Shown here: positions 42,214 to 50,232 of the stretch, piece after piece
How positions within the stretch are numbered: position 1 is the stretch's first letter
Layout: every line of letters starts with the position of its first letter
From: Lachnoclostridium sp. UBA3320
GTDB taxonomy: Bacteria > Bacillota > Clostridia > Lachnospirales > Lachnospiraceae
Direction: 5' to 3'
Length of the DNA stretch: 50,232 bases
Assembly: GCA_002361175.1 (NCBI GenBank)
Contig: DESG01000143.1
Coordinates: forward strand, 1 to 50,232
Translations under genes and position numbers: made by a program
The notes under the pieces: generated by a model
What the model was told of the DNA's origin: nothing
What the model saw: the letters and a program-made list of their open reading frames with translations, nothing else
Database searches by the model: none

Positions 42214-45000
42214 ATGAGGAATTTAACATCAGAGGAACAAAAGCGGCTCTGGAAGCTAAGTGAGCCTCCAATACGCAAAATATTACTTTGGGGCTTGGAT
42301 AGTCAAAAAAATCCCTGTCTGCTTATTTTGTATGGGAAACAAAAGGTTTCGGAGACATTAAAGTCTTCATCTCGTTATTATTATAGTACAGAGGCATACC
42401 TGTTAGAACCCACAGTAACATATACACATTATGCTGTATTTCATGGAATAAATGGACACCTGCCATCTATTCCAAAGACATATTACCATGAAGAAAAGAA
42501 CTTGCTTTGTTATATAAGAGGTTATAAAACTGCGCATAGCTATTGGGATTATAATCATGGCAACGGTTGGAAGTGGCATGTGGATATTGATGATAAGTAT
42601 ATTATAAGAGAGTTTTATAATATAGAACAGACAGTTGTTTTCAATTATTATGAGAAGAAGAATTATACAGATTATGTTACTTATTTAAAGGCAAACCAAG
42701 TTAATTTTAAGGATTTAAAGTTAATTGAACAGCCTAGTGATTTATTTGGTTTTGAAGCAGATAGTCCTTATCTGCCAATAATTGTCAATATGTTTTCTAA
42801 TGAAAGGTTGTATACAAGAAAGAAATTCCTTAGCAAATTTATAAAAATGCAGCCTTCTGTAGAGGAATACGAACGTATTTTAAAGGTGGCAAGCATAGAG
42901 TTGGCGTGCGGCATTTTTCAGGAACTTATGACTGCAAAGAATCCTATTTTACTAGAAACTGCAAAGCGTATTGATGAAAGTGACGTATTATGGGATGGTG
43001 CAGGATATCACAGTGGACTAAGGCGTTGTATTAACCAGTATATTAGCGTTTTTGATGAAAAGTTGCTTAATAAGCAAAAAGAGTTTATATATAAGACACT
43101 TCCTGATATGGATTTTCATATTAAATATTTAGAGAAAAATGGTGTAAAGCTAAAAGGCAAAGAACTTGAGGAATATTTAGATAAACCAAATGCTTATTAT
43201 AATCTTTGGTATGTTTTTGGAAAGCAGAATCTTTATGAAAAGAATACTTATACAGATGGAAAAAATGTGAATAATATTGCGTTTAAAAACACCATACAGA
43301 CAGCAGAGGCATATGGAATGGCTGATGCTATTGGAAAGATAGCTTATTATTTAGATGCTCCAAGAACTGCTTATTATTTTAAAAGAAGTGATAGAGTTGG
43401 TGCGTATAATTATTATGTACGCTATCTTAGAAGAACGCTTGATAAGTATCAAAAGACGGACGAAGTAAAATTTATAACTGCTGCTCGTGAAATGCTGATA
43501 AGTTATAATAATAATGATAACTTAGATATTTATTATAATGATATATCTTATAATTTCTTTTTTAGAAGATATTTTAACGAAGTAATTATACATGATGAAG
43601 CGGCAGGACATTCTATATGGCACAAATATCTTTCAGATGTTATTTTTATAGCTAAGAATGCAAAAGCTACATCAGTGCATGAATTTTGTTATGCAATATT
43701 AAAAAAGGCTGATGCAGAGCATAAATTTGATTCCTATGAAATTAAAGAGCTGATTACACTTTCAAAAATATCTTATGAAAAAACAGCAAAATTATTTCAA
43801 CAAAAACTGTTATCAAAATTAAAAGCATTACAAGAATTTGATGCAGATATTATGATTTCTTTAATGAATATACCATCAGAGGAGTTATGGAATGCTGCAA
43901 AAAAATACTTTAGACGGACAAATGGAAAATTTAAACCAGAAGATATTGCTAATTTTCTATTTTTAGATACCATAGAAACGTGGTATAGCATATTAGAGGA
44001 TAATATTAATAATTTTACAACTGAGGAGTATATTACTTTTCTAAAATCTGTTACTGATAAAAGAGAGAGTTTTTTTGAACAAAAAATAGAACTTTCAGAC
44101 CAAATTACAGATTTACTTTTAAAATCTGTTAGCAAGTTGGATTCTATGGCGACAGGGGAACAACAAGAGCTTTTGTGCTATTTTACATCTGTGCTGCTAA
44201 GCTGTAAAAAGATTCCTAACTTCCTTTTTGATATAACAGAAAATATTATATTCTCTATGCCATATAATTTATTAAAAGATACTCTAAAGGACATTAATTT
44301 AGAGCATGGCAAGATTTTAGAAAGAGAATACAACACTATATCTTTATTAAAATCATGTAAAGAGGACGCTCTGCCAAAAGATAGCTTAATTATGTCTATT
44401 TTGGAAACAGGCTCTAAAAAGCTTGTAAAAACACTTACAGAAATTATAGAAAGAAAGCAGTCTGTGCTTGCTGGAAGAACAACTACCCTTTTACTGCTTT
44501 TTGAATGCAATGTATATACTTTGAATAAAATCGCCGAGTCTGTGTTTGAAGCTTTAGAAATTGAAGAAAGAGAAAAGATGCATATTATTTTATTGGATTC
44601 TCCTGTCGAAAGAGCCTATCAATATGGCCTTAAAAAGCTTGACGAGTGGTATAAAAACAAGATTCCAACACAGTTTATTGTACGTATGATGGAACACCCA
44701 TGTGTTGAAGTAAAGGCTTATCTTTCTCAAAAAATAAAACAAGCCTTTTCTAATTTAAAAGAAGCAAACCCAGATTTATATATTTATTATACTAAAACCT
44801 TGCTTTATCTTCCAAATAGAGTTTCAAAAAGCAAGGAGCAAATATATAGCACAATGCCGCTGTTTTTAAAATATTATCCACAAAAAAAACAGGAAATAGA
44901 GCATATACTTCTTGATATTGGAAGTACAAACAATAAAATAAATGCTGAAAGAGCACTTGTAGCGTTTGCTAAAATTCAGGAGGAGGTAAGCAATTTATGA
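42214..45000 (+). CDS. Retron-associated helical-repeat (ARM-like) protein
   Basis: A 928-residue, mostly helical protein with no enzyme motif I can recognise. The N-terminal ~180 residues are aromatic-rich (SRYYYSTEAYLLEPTVTYTH, SYWDYNHGNGWKWHVDID). The rest reads as repeated amphipathic helix pairs, with the clearest ARM/HEAT-like units toward the C-terminus (IVRMMEHPCVEVKAYLSQ). ATG 42214 follows AGAAAGGA and is preferred to the upstream in-frame TTG at 42187. Its stop codon overlaps the next gene's start (ATGA). In retron type XIII, as I recall it, an ARM-repeat protein, a WHSWIM protein and the RT occur together, and this gene fits the ARM member. A scaffold or effector role is inferred. 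Confidence 0.72.
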   Translation: MRNLTSEEQKRLWKLSEPPIRKILLWGLDSQKNPCLLILYGKQKVSETLKSSSRYYYSTEAYLLEPTVTYTHYAVFHGINGHLPSIPKTYYHEEKNLLCYIRGYKTAHSYWDYNHGNGWKWHVDIDDKYIIREFYNIEQTVVFNYYEKKNYTDYVTYLKANQVNFKDLKLIEQPSDLFGFEADSPYLPIIVNMFSNERLYTRKKFLSKFIKMQPSVEEYERILKVASIELACGIFQELMTAKNPILLETAKRIDESDVLWDGAGYHSGLRRCINQYISVFDEKLLNKQKEFIYKTLPDMDFHIKYLEKNGVKLKGKELEEYLDKPNAYYNLWYVFGKQNLYEKNTYTDGKNVNNIAFKNTIQTAEAYGMADAIGKIAYYLDAPRTAYYFKRSDRVGAYNYYVRYLRRTLDKYQKTDEVKFITAAREMLISYNNNDNLDIYYNDISYNFFFRRYFNEVIIHDEAAGHSIWHKYLSDVIFIAKNAKATSVHEFCYAILKKADAEHKFDSYEIKELITLSKISYEKTAKLFQQKLLSKLKALQEFDADIMISLMNIPSEELWNAAKKYFRRTNGKFKPEDIANFLFLDTIETWYSILEDNINNFTTEEYITFLKSVTDKRESFFEQKIELSDQITDLLLKSVSKLDSMATGEQQELLCYFTSVLLSCKKIPNFLFDITENIIFSMPYNLLKDTLKDINLEHGKILEREYNTISLLKSCKEDALPKDSLIMSILETGSKKLVKTLTEIIERKQSVLAGRTTTLLLLFECNVYTLNKIAESVFEALEIEEREKMHIILLDSPVERAYQYGLKKLDEWYKNKIPTQFIVRMMEHPCVEVKAYLSQKIKQAFSNLKEANPDLYIYYTKTLLYLPNRVSKSKEQIYSTMPLFLKYYPQKKQEIEHILLDIGSTNNKINAERALVAFAKIQEEVSNL

Positions 45001-46754
45001 AAGTAGATTATAAGTATATGGGTCCTTCTCGGTGTACACAGGTTGACAATCAAGCAACCCTAGGACTAAGCCCTGACTTATCTCGTGATGAAAAGGTCTC
45101 TTTCTGTGGGAAATTAAAGCATCCTTTATTGTTCCGTGATGCTATGCTTATGTTAAGAGAAATTGTTATTTCTGATACGAGAAAAAAGCCAAAAGAAAGA
45201 ACAGAATATTTTACATGGCTTGACGAAGAAATTGAACGGCGTGTAAAGGCACACAAAGAGTACATGCCAAATGTTAGAGAATCTTTAAAGAAGGAAATGG
45301 ATTCTTGTGATTTGGAAATTTCTCACAAAAAGAGTGAAATAAATGAGTTATTAAATATACAAAGGAATTTGCAAAAGCAGATTAACCAGTATGATGCATG
45401 GAAAGATTATTATAAAATTGAGCGAGACTTTTGGAAGTTTATAAAAGACAGAGATTACAGTTTATGGTTTGTATTAGACCCCGTAATTACTGTACATAAT
45501 GACCAAGTGTCATTTGAGGCATTTTCGATTGATGAATCTATTTATGGCTGTCTGTCTGTGTCAATGGACGAATTTGATTTATTGCAGACACCAAAGTTAG
45601 GAACAACAAATATTGACTTTTCTGCTAAATTAGAGAAAGAGATGCAAAGATTTAGAAGTTATACAGATGTTACATTATCTGTCAATCCAGAAGGCTTTGC
45701 GATAGACAGTGATGTTGTGCCAGAATATATAGAGAAAAAAATTGATTTGCCTGAAACATGGATTAAAGGCTTTAATCAAGTATCTTCTGCTGCGGCGTTA
45801 TCTGGAATTGAACTAAAGCTTTCTCCATCTGATATGTATGATATATGTGCATTTTTAAGAAAGCACAAAGAAAAGAAAAGCCCTCGTTATATGAAATGGA
45901 TTTTAGAACCTGGGCAAAGAGTACAGATTGTATTTGAACCTTTTGGAACAGTACTTACTTTAAATGCTGTTTATAATGGCAGTCAAAAAAGAGAAGAAAA
46001 AATTTGGGGCAGAAGACGTTGGCTTGTAATTGAAAAATTAATTCCTTTAGCAAAAGCATTTTATGTGCGCATTTTGGGATTTGGAATGCCTCAGTTTATC
46101 TGTGCTGATATGGGGACAATGCAAATGACTGTTGGCTTCTCTTCATGGTCTTCTAATGACTGGGTAAAAGGAACTGCATTTAATATTATGGCAGGATTTA
46201 CAGGAGAAGGCTGTTATACAGATATTTATAAATTGATGAAGGATAAGCGTTGTCTGTCTATGGAAGAAATTACTAAAACTTTTTCAAATAAAAAGAATGA
46301 TAAGATAAAAGCTGGTATAGGTATGTTGTTTAGGAAAGGAGAGGGATATTTTGACATTATAAATGACAAAGTGCGTTTTCGTCATTTATGTAATACTCCA
46401 ATTCCAGAAGAACTCTATAAAGTTTCTGATATTGAACTTGATGTAGAAAAAATCAGCAAACTTACATTTGACAATATGAAAGTGAGATACTCGCACAAGC
46501 AGGAGTTTATATTTACAACAACGTATAAGGAAAATGGACAAGTATCTTCTACTGAAATTGTTATTGACCAAGATGGGCAAATTACAAAAATAGATTGCAG
46601 CTGTCAAAAATTTAGAAGAGGCGAAAGAAACCTTTCAGAACCGTGTGCTCATATTCTTGCGCTTTATGTCGCTTCTTATAAATTATTAAAGTTAAAAAAT
46701 TTGGAATACGACAAAGAATATAAAATCAATGATATTATGGAGATGTTGTTATAA
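44997..46754 (+). CDS. SWIM zinc-finger protein (WHSWIM-like) of the retron operon
   Basis: A 585-residue protein with a coiled-coil segment near residues 95-150 (SLKKEMDSCDLEISHKKSEI), a large central region of unknown fold, a probable winged-helix part near 415-480 (MKDKRCLSMEEITKTF), and a C-terminal SWIM finger. The zinc ligands are Cys534, Cys536, Cys550 and His552 (CxC-x13-CxH). SWIM domains bind DNA or proteins. The gene is locked between its neighbours by overlaps: ATGA with the ARM gene and TAATG with the RT gene. The combination matches the WHSWIM component of retron type XIII as I remember it. The precise function is unknown. Confidence 0.75.
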   Translation: MKVDYKYMGPSRCTQVDNQATLGLSPDLSRDEKVSFCGKLKHPLLFRDAMLMLREIVISDTRKKPKERTEYFTWLDEEIERRVKAHKEYMPNVRESLKKEMDSCDLEISHKKSEINELLNIQRNLQKQINQYDAWKDYYKIERDFWKFIKDRDYSLWFVLDPVITVHNDQVSFEAFSIDESIYGCLSVSMDEFDLLQTPKLGTTNIDFSAKLEKEMQRFRSYTDVTLSVNPEGFAIDSDVVPEYIEKKIDLPETWIKGFNQVSSAAALSGIELKLSPSDMYDICAFLRKHKEKKSPRYMKWILEPGQRVQIVFEPFGTVLTLNAVYNGSQKREEKIWGRRRWLVIEKLIPLAKAFYVRILGFGMPQFICADMGTMQMTVGFSSWSSNDWVKGTAFNIMAGFTGEGCYTDIYKLMKDKRCLSMEEITKTFSNKKNDKIKAGIGMLFRKGEGYFDIINDKVRFRHLCNTPIPEELYKVSDIELDVEKISKLTFDNMKVRYSHKQEFIFTTTYKENGQVSSTEIVIDQDGQITKIDCSCQKFRRGERNLSEPCAHILALYVASYKLLKLKNLEYDKEYKINDIMEMLL

Positions 46755-48223
46755 TGGATACAAGGGCCGAATATAGAAAATTAGTAAATAATATGGGTAA
46801 AAAAGAATTTACCTTTTTAAAAATGCAGGAATATGGGTTTTGGCCTAGTAATCTGCCAACGCCATACGAACGCCAGCAAAATGAAACATTAGAAGACTTT
46901 GAAAATAGAAAAAAGCTGCTTGATGAATTTCAAAAACTTTCTGAAAAAATATCAGATGCCTATAAGGAAAAAGATGAGATTGAAAAAAAGCTTTCCAATT
47001 TAAAAAAGAAATATAATGATACATGGGATTATGAAAAAATCCGCTCTGTAGTTTCTCAGGAAATTATGAAAGAATCTATAGCCAGACGAGCTGAGAAAAA
47101 AGCAGAAAAAGAGAGGCAAAAGCAATTAAAGTCTGAAGCATGGAATAAAAAGAAAGCTGAAAATATTATATTTATTGGCAGAGGTTATTCTAATCTGTTA
47201 CACAAAAAAGAAACAGATGTACAAAAACTAAAAGAAAACCAGATGCCTGTAATAGAAACAGACAGGGAACTTGCCGCATTTTTGCAAATAGAATACAACA
47301 CTTTGCGCTATCTGGTATACCATAGAGATGTTATTACATTTGACAATTATTACCGTTTTGATATTCCAAAAAAAAGCGGTGGAATGCGTCATATAGCTGC
47401 ACCTAAAACACAATTAAAAGCAGCTCAGAAACAAATATTAGAGCAAATTTTGCAAAAGGTAGAAGTGTCTGATTTATCCCATGGATTTATTAAATCAAGG
47501 TCTGTACTTACAGGCGCAAAAGCACATAATACAGCTCCTGATTTATTAATAAATATTGATTTGGAAAATTTTTTCCCTACTATTACATTTGAACGTGTAA
47601 GAGGCTTATATCAGTCTTTTGGCTACTCTGGCTATATAGCATCACTGCTTGCTATGATTTGTACCTATTGTGAAAGAATGCCGCTTGAAATAAAAGGAGA
47701 GTTAAAATATATCAAGACATCTGACAGGGTATTGCCGCAAGGCTCTCCTGCAAGTCCTATGATTACAAATATTATATGCAGAAATATGGATAAACGTATT
47801 AATGGTTTATGCAAAAAGTTAGGAATTACTTATACAAGATATGCAGATGATATGAGTTTTAGCTATATAGGTGACACTGATAATCTTGCTATAGGAAACT
47901 TTTTAAGCAGTGTTAATAAAATTATAGAAGCAGAGGGTTTTCATATGAAAAAAGAGAAAACTCATATATTAAGAAAACACAACAGACAGTATATTACTGG
48001 CATTGTAATTAACAATGAAGAAATTGGCGTTCCCAAGAAATGGGTTAAAGTTTTAAAGGCTTCTATATATAATGCACAGAAGTTAAAAGACTCAGGCGGT
48101 GTAGTATCTAGTAAGACAAAACATGAAATTGCTGGAAAAATTGCATGGCTTAAAAGCGTAAATGCAAAAAGATACGAAAAAGTTATAAATCAAGGGACAG
48201 AATTTTTAAAAAGTTTAAATTAG
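46754..48223 (+). CDS. Retron-type reverse transcriptase
   Basis: A 489-residue RT. Residues 1-150 are an unusual N-terminal extension with coiled coil (~55-95) and a very basic patch (RRAEKKAEKERQKQLKSEAW). The RT domain spans ~175-430: RT1 FDIPKKSGGMRHIAAPK, the first catalytic Asp in LLINIDLENFFPTI, LPQGSPASP (327-335), and the catalytic YADD at 363-366. The retron-specific region X motif NAxxH is GAKAH (254-258) and the region Y VTG is ITG (414-416), so both are recognisable but changed. The thumb continues GIVINNEEIGVPKKWVKVLK. Its start overlaps the preceding stop. Retron RTs make a branched RNA-DNA that guards an effector in anti-phage defence; the RNA here was not found. Confidence 0.88.
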   Translation: MDTRAEYRKLVNNMGKKEFTFLKMQEYGFWPSNLPTPYERQQNETLEDFENRKKLLDEFQKLSEKISDAYKEKDEIEKKLSNLKKKYNDTWDYEKIRSVVSQEIMKESIARRAEKKAEKERQKQLKSEAWNKKKAENIIFIGRGYSNLLHKKETDVQKLKENQMPVIETDRELAAFLQIEYNTLRYLVYHRDVITFDNYYRFDIPKKSGGMRHIAAPKTQLKAAQKQILEQILQKVEVSDLSHGFIKSRSVLTGAKAHNTAPDLLINIDLENFFPTITFERVRGLYQSFGYSGYIASLLAMICTYCERMPLEIKGELKYIKTSDRVLPQGSPASPMITNIICRNMDKRINGLCKKLGITYTRYADDMSFSYIGDTDNLAIGNFLSSVNKIIEAEGFHMKKEKTHILRKHNRQYITGIVINNEEIGVPKKWVKVLKASIYNAQKLKDSGGVVSSKTKHEIAGKIAWLKSVNAKRYEKVINQGTEFLKSLN

Positions 48224-48380
48224 TTAAAATAAACTACAAATACTTATGGACAAGGCAAACTTTGATGTGTTTTATGGACAGGCACGCTCTCGCTTGAATG
48301 AATTACGCAGTGGTGCATAAAAGCCCTATGTTTTGATATAAAATAAGGGGAAATTTTATCGTATCTCTGCAAAAAAATTC

Positions 48381-48422
48381 AAAAGCCTGCAAGCCCTGAT
48401 ATTTAGCGGCTTACAGGCTTTT
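48381..48422. terminator. Bidirectional terminator after the retron operon
   Basis: AAAAGCCTGCAAGCC (48381-48395) pairs with GGCTTACAGGCTTTT (48408-48422), with one mismatch in 15 positions and a 12-base loop. It lies between the plus-strand retron operon and the convergent nucleotidyltransferase remnant. The 157 bases before it hold only a short coding-like stretch. Confidence 0.85.
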
Positions 48423-48423
48423 G

Positions 48424-48914
48424 TTATGCTAATATTGGAGTACCCATCACATATTGGAACGCCTTTGGATTCATGTTCTTTTCTTCAACAATGATACCTA
48501 TGATATCGCTGAGATCATGCTTGTATGGTCTCGCAGATCTTAATTTTGTAGCCAGTAAATATTCAGGCTCTACAATTCGTACTTTTAGAACATTCGCAAA
48601 TTCTCTGTAGTATTTACTATGTTCATAAAGTTTTGCAGAATAAGAGTCTGTATTCTTAAAATCAGAATTAAGCCAGTTGTGCTGTAGACCATACTTATCA
48701 CCAACACTTATAGCTGCATCTTTTAAGGCTCTTTCAGATTTCATGATTGCATCTATGTCATAGCTTAATTCTCTAAATCCATATTTTGCAAGAATAGCCG
48801 CCCACCTACCATGACAATCTCTGCTGGAATGTTTTTTCCGTTTTGTTTCCGATATATTTTTCCTAAGTCTTTCAGGATATCAGTTAAATTTTCTTTTGTT
48901 ATTTCAGACGACAT
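48424..48914 (-). pseudogene. Frameshifted nucleotidyltransferase (DUF6036-like)
   Basis: From ATG 48914 (AGAAGGAGATG site) the reading starts MSSEITKENLTDILKDLGKI and continues to EIVMVGG, the GG of a polymerase-beta-type nucleotidyltransferase. One base is then missing near 48811-48817. In the shifted frame it continues AAILAKYGFRELSYDIDAIM, giving the catalytic D-x-D, and on to TKLRSARPYKHDLSDIIGII. The tail after ~48480 leaves the family pattern, so the C-terminus may also be lost. It is the second gene of a pair with the ORF at 48904 (11-base overlap), an arrangement like AbiE-type toxin-antitoxin loci. The product is presumably inactive. Confidence 0.75.
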
Positions 48915-49320
48915 TTCGTACATCTCCTTCTAAAAAATTGTGTTTTAAAAATTCAGGAATAGCATTTTCGTAGGCTTCGTCAAACACTTTCTGGTTTTTA
49001 AATAGTTCTAGTCCAATCCGTATTCCGCTCGGAATATACAGTTTTTCCAGCTTTTCTTCTCGTAAATAATCATAGCGGGTACAGAGCGGAACGCCGTTTT
49101 CTTTGTTTACATAATCAAGCATTGCCAGCAGATATAAAGCCCATGCTCCATGGTTTGCTTTCACGAGCTGGTTAATGGTATCTTCTATGATGAGCGTCCG
49201 GATAAACTCAATGTCACCTAGGTTGTGGAGCAGATGGCAGACATTGCTCCGGTATGCGTCAAAATGATCACAGTAGATCGTCTTTGCTGTTCCAGTTAGA
49301 TTTTCTGCAAGCATGGACAT
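48904..49320 (-). CDS. Hypothetical protein paired with the nucleotidyltransferase
   Basis: A 138-residue soluble protein starting MSMLAENLTGTAKTIY after an AAAAAAGGAG site. It is mostly helical (FIRTLIIEDTINQLVKANHG, WALYLLAMLDYV), with no transmembrane segment and no motif I recognise. Its end overlaps the start of the nucleotidyltransferase by 11 bases, so the two were translated together and are probably partners. By analogy with AbiE-like pairs it could be the antitoxin. It still has an intact frame although its partner is broken. Confidence 0.6.
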   Translation of the reverse strand: MSMLAENLTGTAKTIYCDHFDAYRSNVCHLLHNLGDIEFIRTLIIEDTINQLVKANHGAWALYLLAMLDYVNKENGVPLCTRYDYLREEKLEKLYIPSGIRIGLELFKNQKVFDEAYENAIPEFLKHNFLEGDVRNVV

Positions 49321-49497
49321 ATATTCTCCTTTTTTTAGTTTTGCACTCGTTATATGTTTGTATTATATCATATTTGGGTAAATTGTAAAACATCAAGTTT
49401 AGCTAGATGCTCAATTAGACAGTATACTCTAACTTGTTCTTTCGCAATTTCGCTTCTTCCTCTAAATCTACTTTATCTATTATGTAGTTTACCTCAG

Positions 49498-49626
49498 AGT
49501 ACTAAAAAAACCATTACAGAGATTGCTTTTAGCTACGGATTTAATCATTTAAGCTATTTTTCAAAATTGTTTATCAAGAATTTCGTATGTACTCCACGTG
49601 AATATTGTAATAATAAAAATATGTGA
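49498..49626 (+). pseudogene. AraC-family regulator, C-terminal remnant
   Basis: Only the second helix-turn-helix and the end of an AraC/XylS regulator remain: TITEIAFSYGFNHLSYFSKL followed by FCxTPREY-type sequence (NFVCTPREY) and a stop. The sequence upstream (49354-49497) has no family similarity and no start codon of its own. Most of the gene has been lost. Confidence 0.75.
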
Positions 49627-49687
49627 AAAAAATAGATTGTAGAAACTCTATGGCTTCTTTTTTTGCATACAAAAAGAGGCATAGTTT

Positions 49688-49891
49688 TTACATTATACCT
49701 CTGAATAAATTAACCCCAGTATTTATTAACTTCTTCATAGGTTTCAACAGTACCACCTGCCATTCTTTATTTTCTTTGATTTTCTGGACTTCTTGTGCCA
49801 ATTTTTCTGTAAAATCATTGGAAATTTTTAAATTTTCCCAAAGCTGTTCCTCTGGAATTGTAATCCTAATTATATTCTCCTGCTGGCTCAC
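49688..49891 (-). CDS. Hypothetical small protein (67 aa)
   Basis: The likely start is the GTG at 49891 after AGAGAGG; the open frame extends to 49972 from a TTG without support. The product is charged and helical (ENIIRITIPEEQLWENLKIS, EKLAQEVQKIKENKEW). No family recognised. It lies between two gene remnants and may itself be a fragment. Confidence 0.4.
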   Translation of the reverse strand: MSQQENIIRITIPEEQLWENLKISNDFTEKLAQEVQKIKENKEWQVVLLKPMKKLINTGVNLFRGIM

Positions 49892-49964
49892 ACCATGCAC
49901 CTCTCTTTGCTTTAAATATACTATTTTCCTATGCACCAATGAAAAAGAAAATAACACGTTTTGC

Positions 49965-50141
49965 TTATACAATGTTTAATTTTTGTTTTAATGCGTCTTG
50001 TAGTACTTGAGAAAAATTTAATCCAGCTGCCACCGCAGAATCATTTAGCCACGATGGAATTGTGAGTGTCTTTTTGACAGCAGAATTATTCATAAGGCGG
50101 CGATATATAGTAGTATCGCAAAAAACATAAGTGATACCCTC
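49965..50141 (-). pseudogene. HicB-type antitoxin, C-terminal remnant
   Basis: On the minus strand a frame without a proper start reads ITYVFCDTTIYRRLMNN, then AVKKTLTIPSWLNDSAV and NFSQVLQDALKQKLNIV before the stop. The VKKTLTIPxWLN...NFSQxLQ pattern is the C-terminal ribbon-helix-helix/helix end of HicB antitoxins. An in-frame TAG at 50142-50144 cuts off the N-terminal half, and no hicA is visible. An internal ATG at 50093 could still give a 42-residue peptide. Confidence 0.75.
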
Positions 50142-50232
50142 CTACTAGTAGTGTATAATTATATTGTACACGTATAAAGTATGTATGTCAACGGTTTCAT
50201 TGATATAGTCAGAATAAACGCATGAACGAAAT

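Overview
The window looks like the chromosome of an anaerobic, spore-forming, low-GC Firmicute, most likely of the Lachnospiraceae/Clostridia. The support is the recN-spoIVB-spo0A block, the murB-rapZ-whiA-crh-dnaE-pfkA block, a split transketolase and strong AGGAGG ribosome binding sites. The species cannot be named from the sequence alone. By eye the first ~10 kb is clearly richer in GC than the AT-rich remainder.

Layout. 1-4.95 kb (all minus strand) is part of a mobile element. It holds a ParM-like actin with a ribbon-helix-helix partner, a small membrane protein missed by length filters, an AbiEi/AbiEii toxin-antitoxin pair with a palindrome over its promoter, and the start of a secreted or surface protein that stops at the window edge. 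At ~4.95 kb this segment abuts a decayed flavodoxin lipoprotein. 5.3-9.9 kb is a metabolic cassette: MATE transporter lacking its usual first helix, iron alcohol dehydrogenase, aldo-keto reductase and LysR regulator. 10-15 kb has an ion channel with a C-terminal RyR domain, a SpoVB-like flippase, and an Rpn-family nuclease with a strong internal start plus a free-standing copy of its C-terminal part. 15.2-19.9 kb is one 1542-residue secreted protein of tandem Big_2 Ig-like domains.

19.9-42 kb is housekeeping: recN, spoIVB, spo0A, glgA, tRNA-Arg(ACG), murB, rapZ, whiA, a Crh-type HPr with Glu instead of His at position 15, dnaE, pfkA, a small acidic membrane protein, a transaldolase-like aldolase, split transketolase, pyrE, a 50-residue membrane protein, a FliB-like protein, then (minus strand) metH and a glycosyltransferase.

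42.1-48.2 kb is the most interesting part. It is a tightly coupled three-gene operon: a 928-residue helical-repeat protein, a SWIM zinc-finger protein and a retron-type reverse transcriptase. From memory this matches retron type XIII (RT + WHSWIM + ARM), a candidate anti-phage system. A near-consensus promoter lies only ~40 bases before the first gene, so there is no room for a conventional msr-msd RNA at the 5' end. 48.4-50.2 kb is an island of remnants: a frameshifted nucleotidyltransferase with its partner gene, an AraC tail and a HicB tail.

Four defence or toxin-antitoxin type modules (AbiE, Rpn, retron, broken nucleotidyltransferase pair) and one RyR channel share one 50-kb window. All functional statements rest on reading motifs and gene order; no database search was run.
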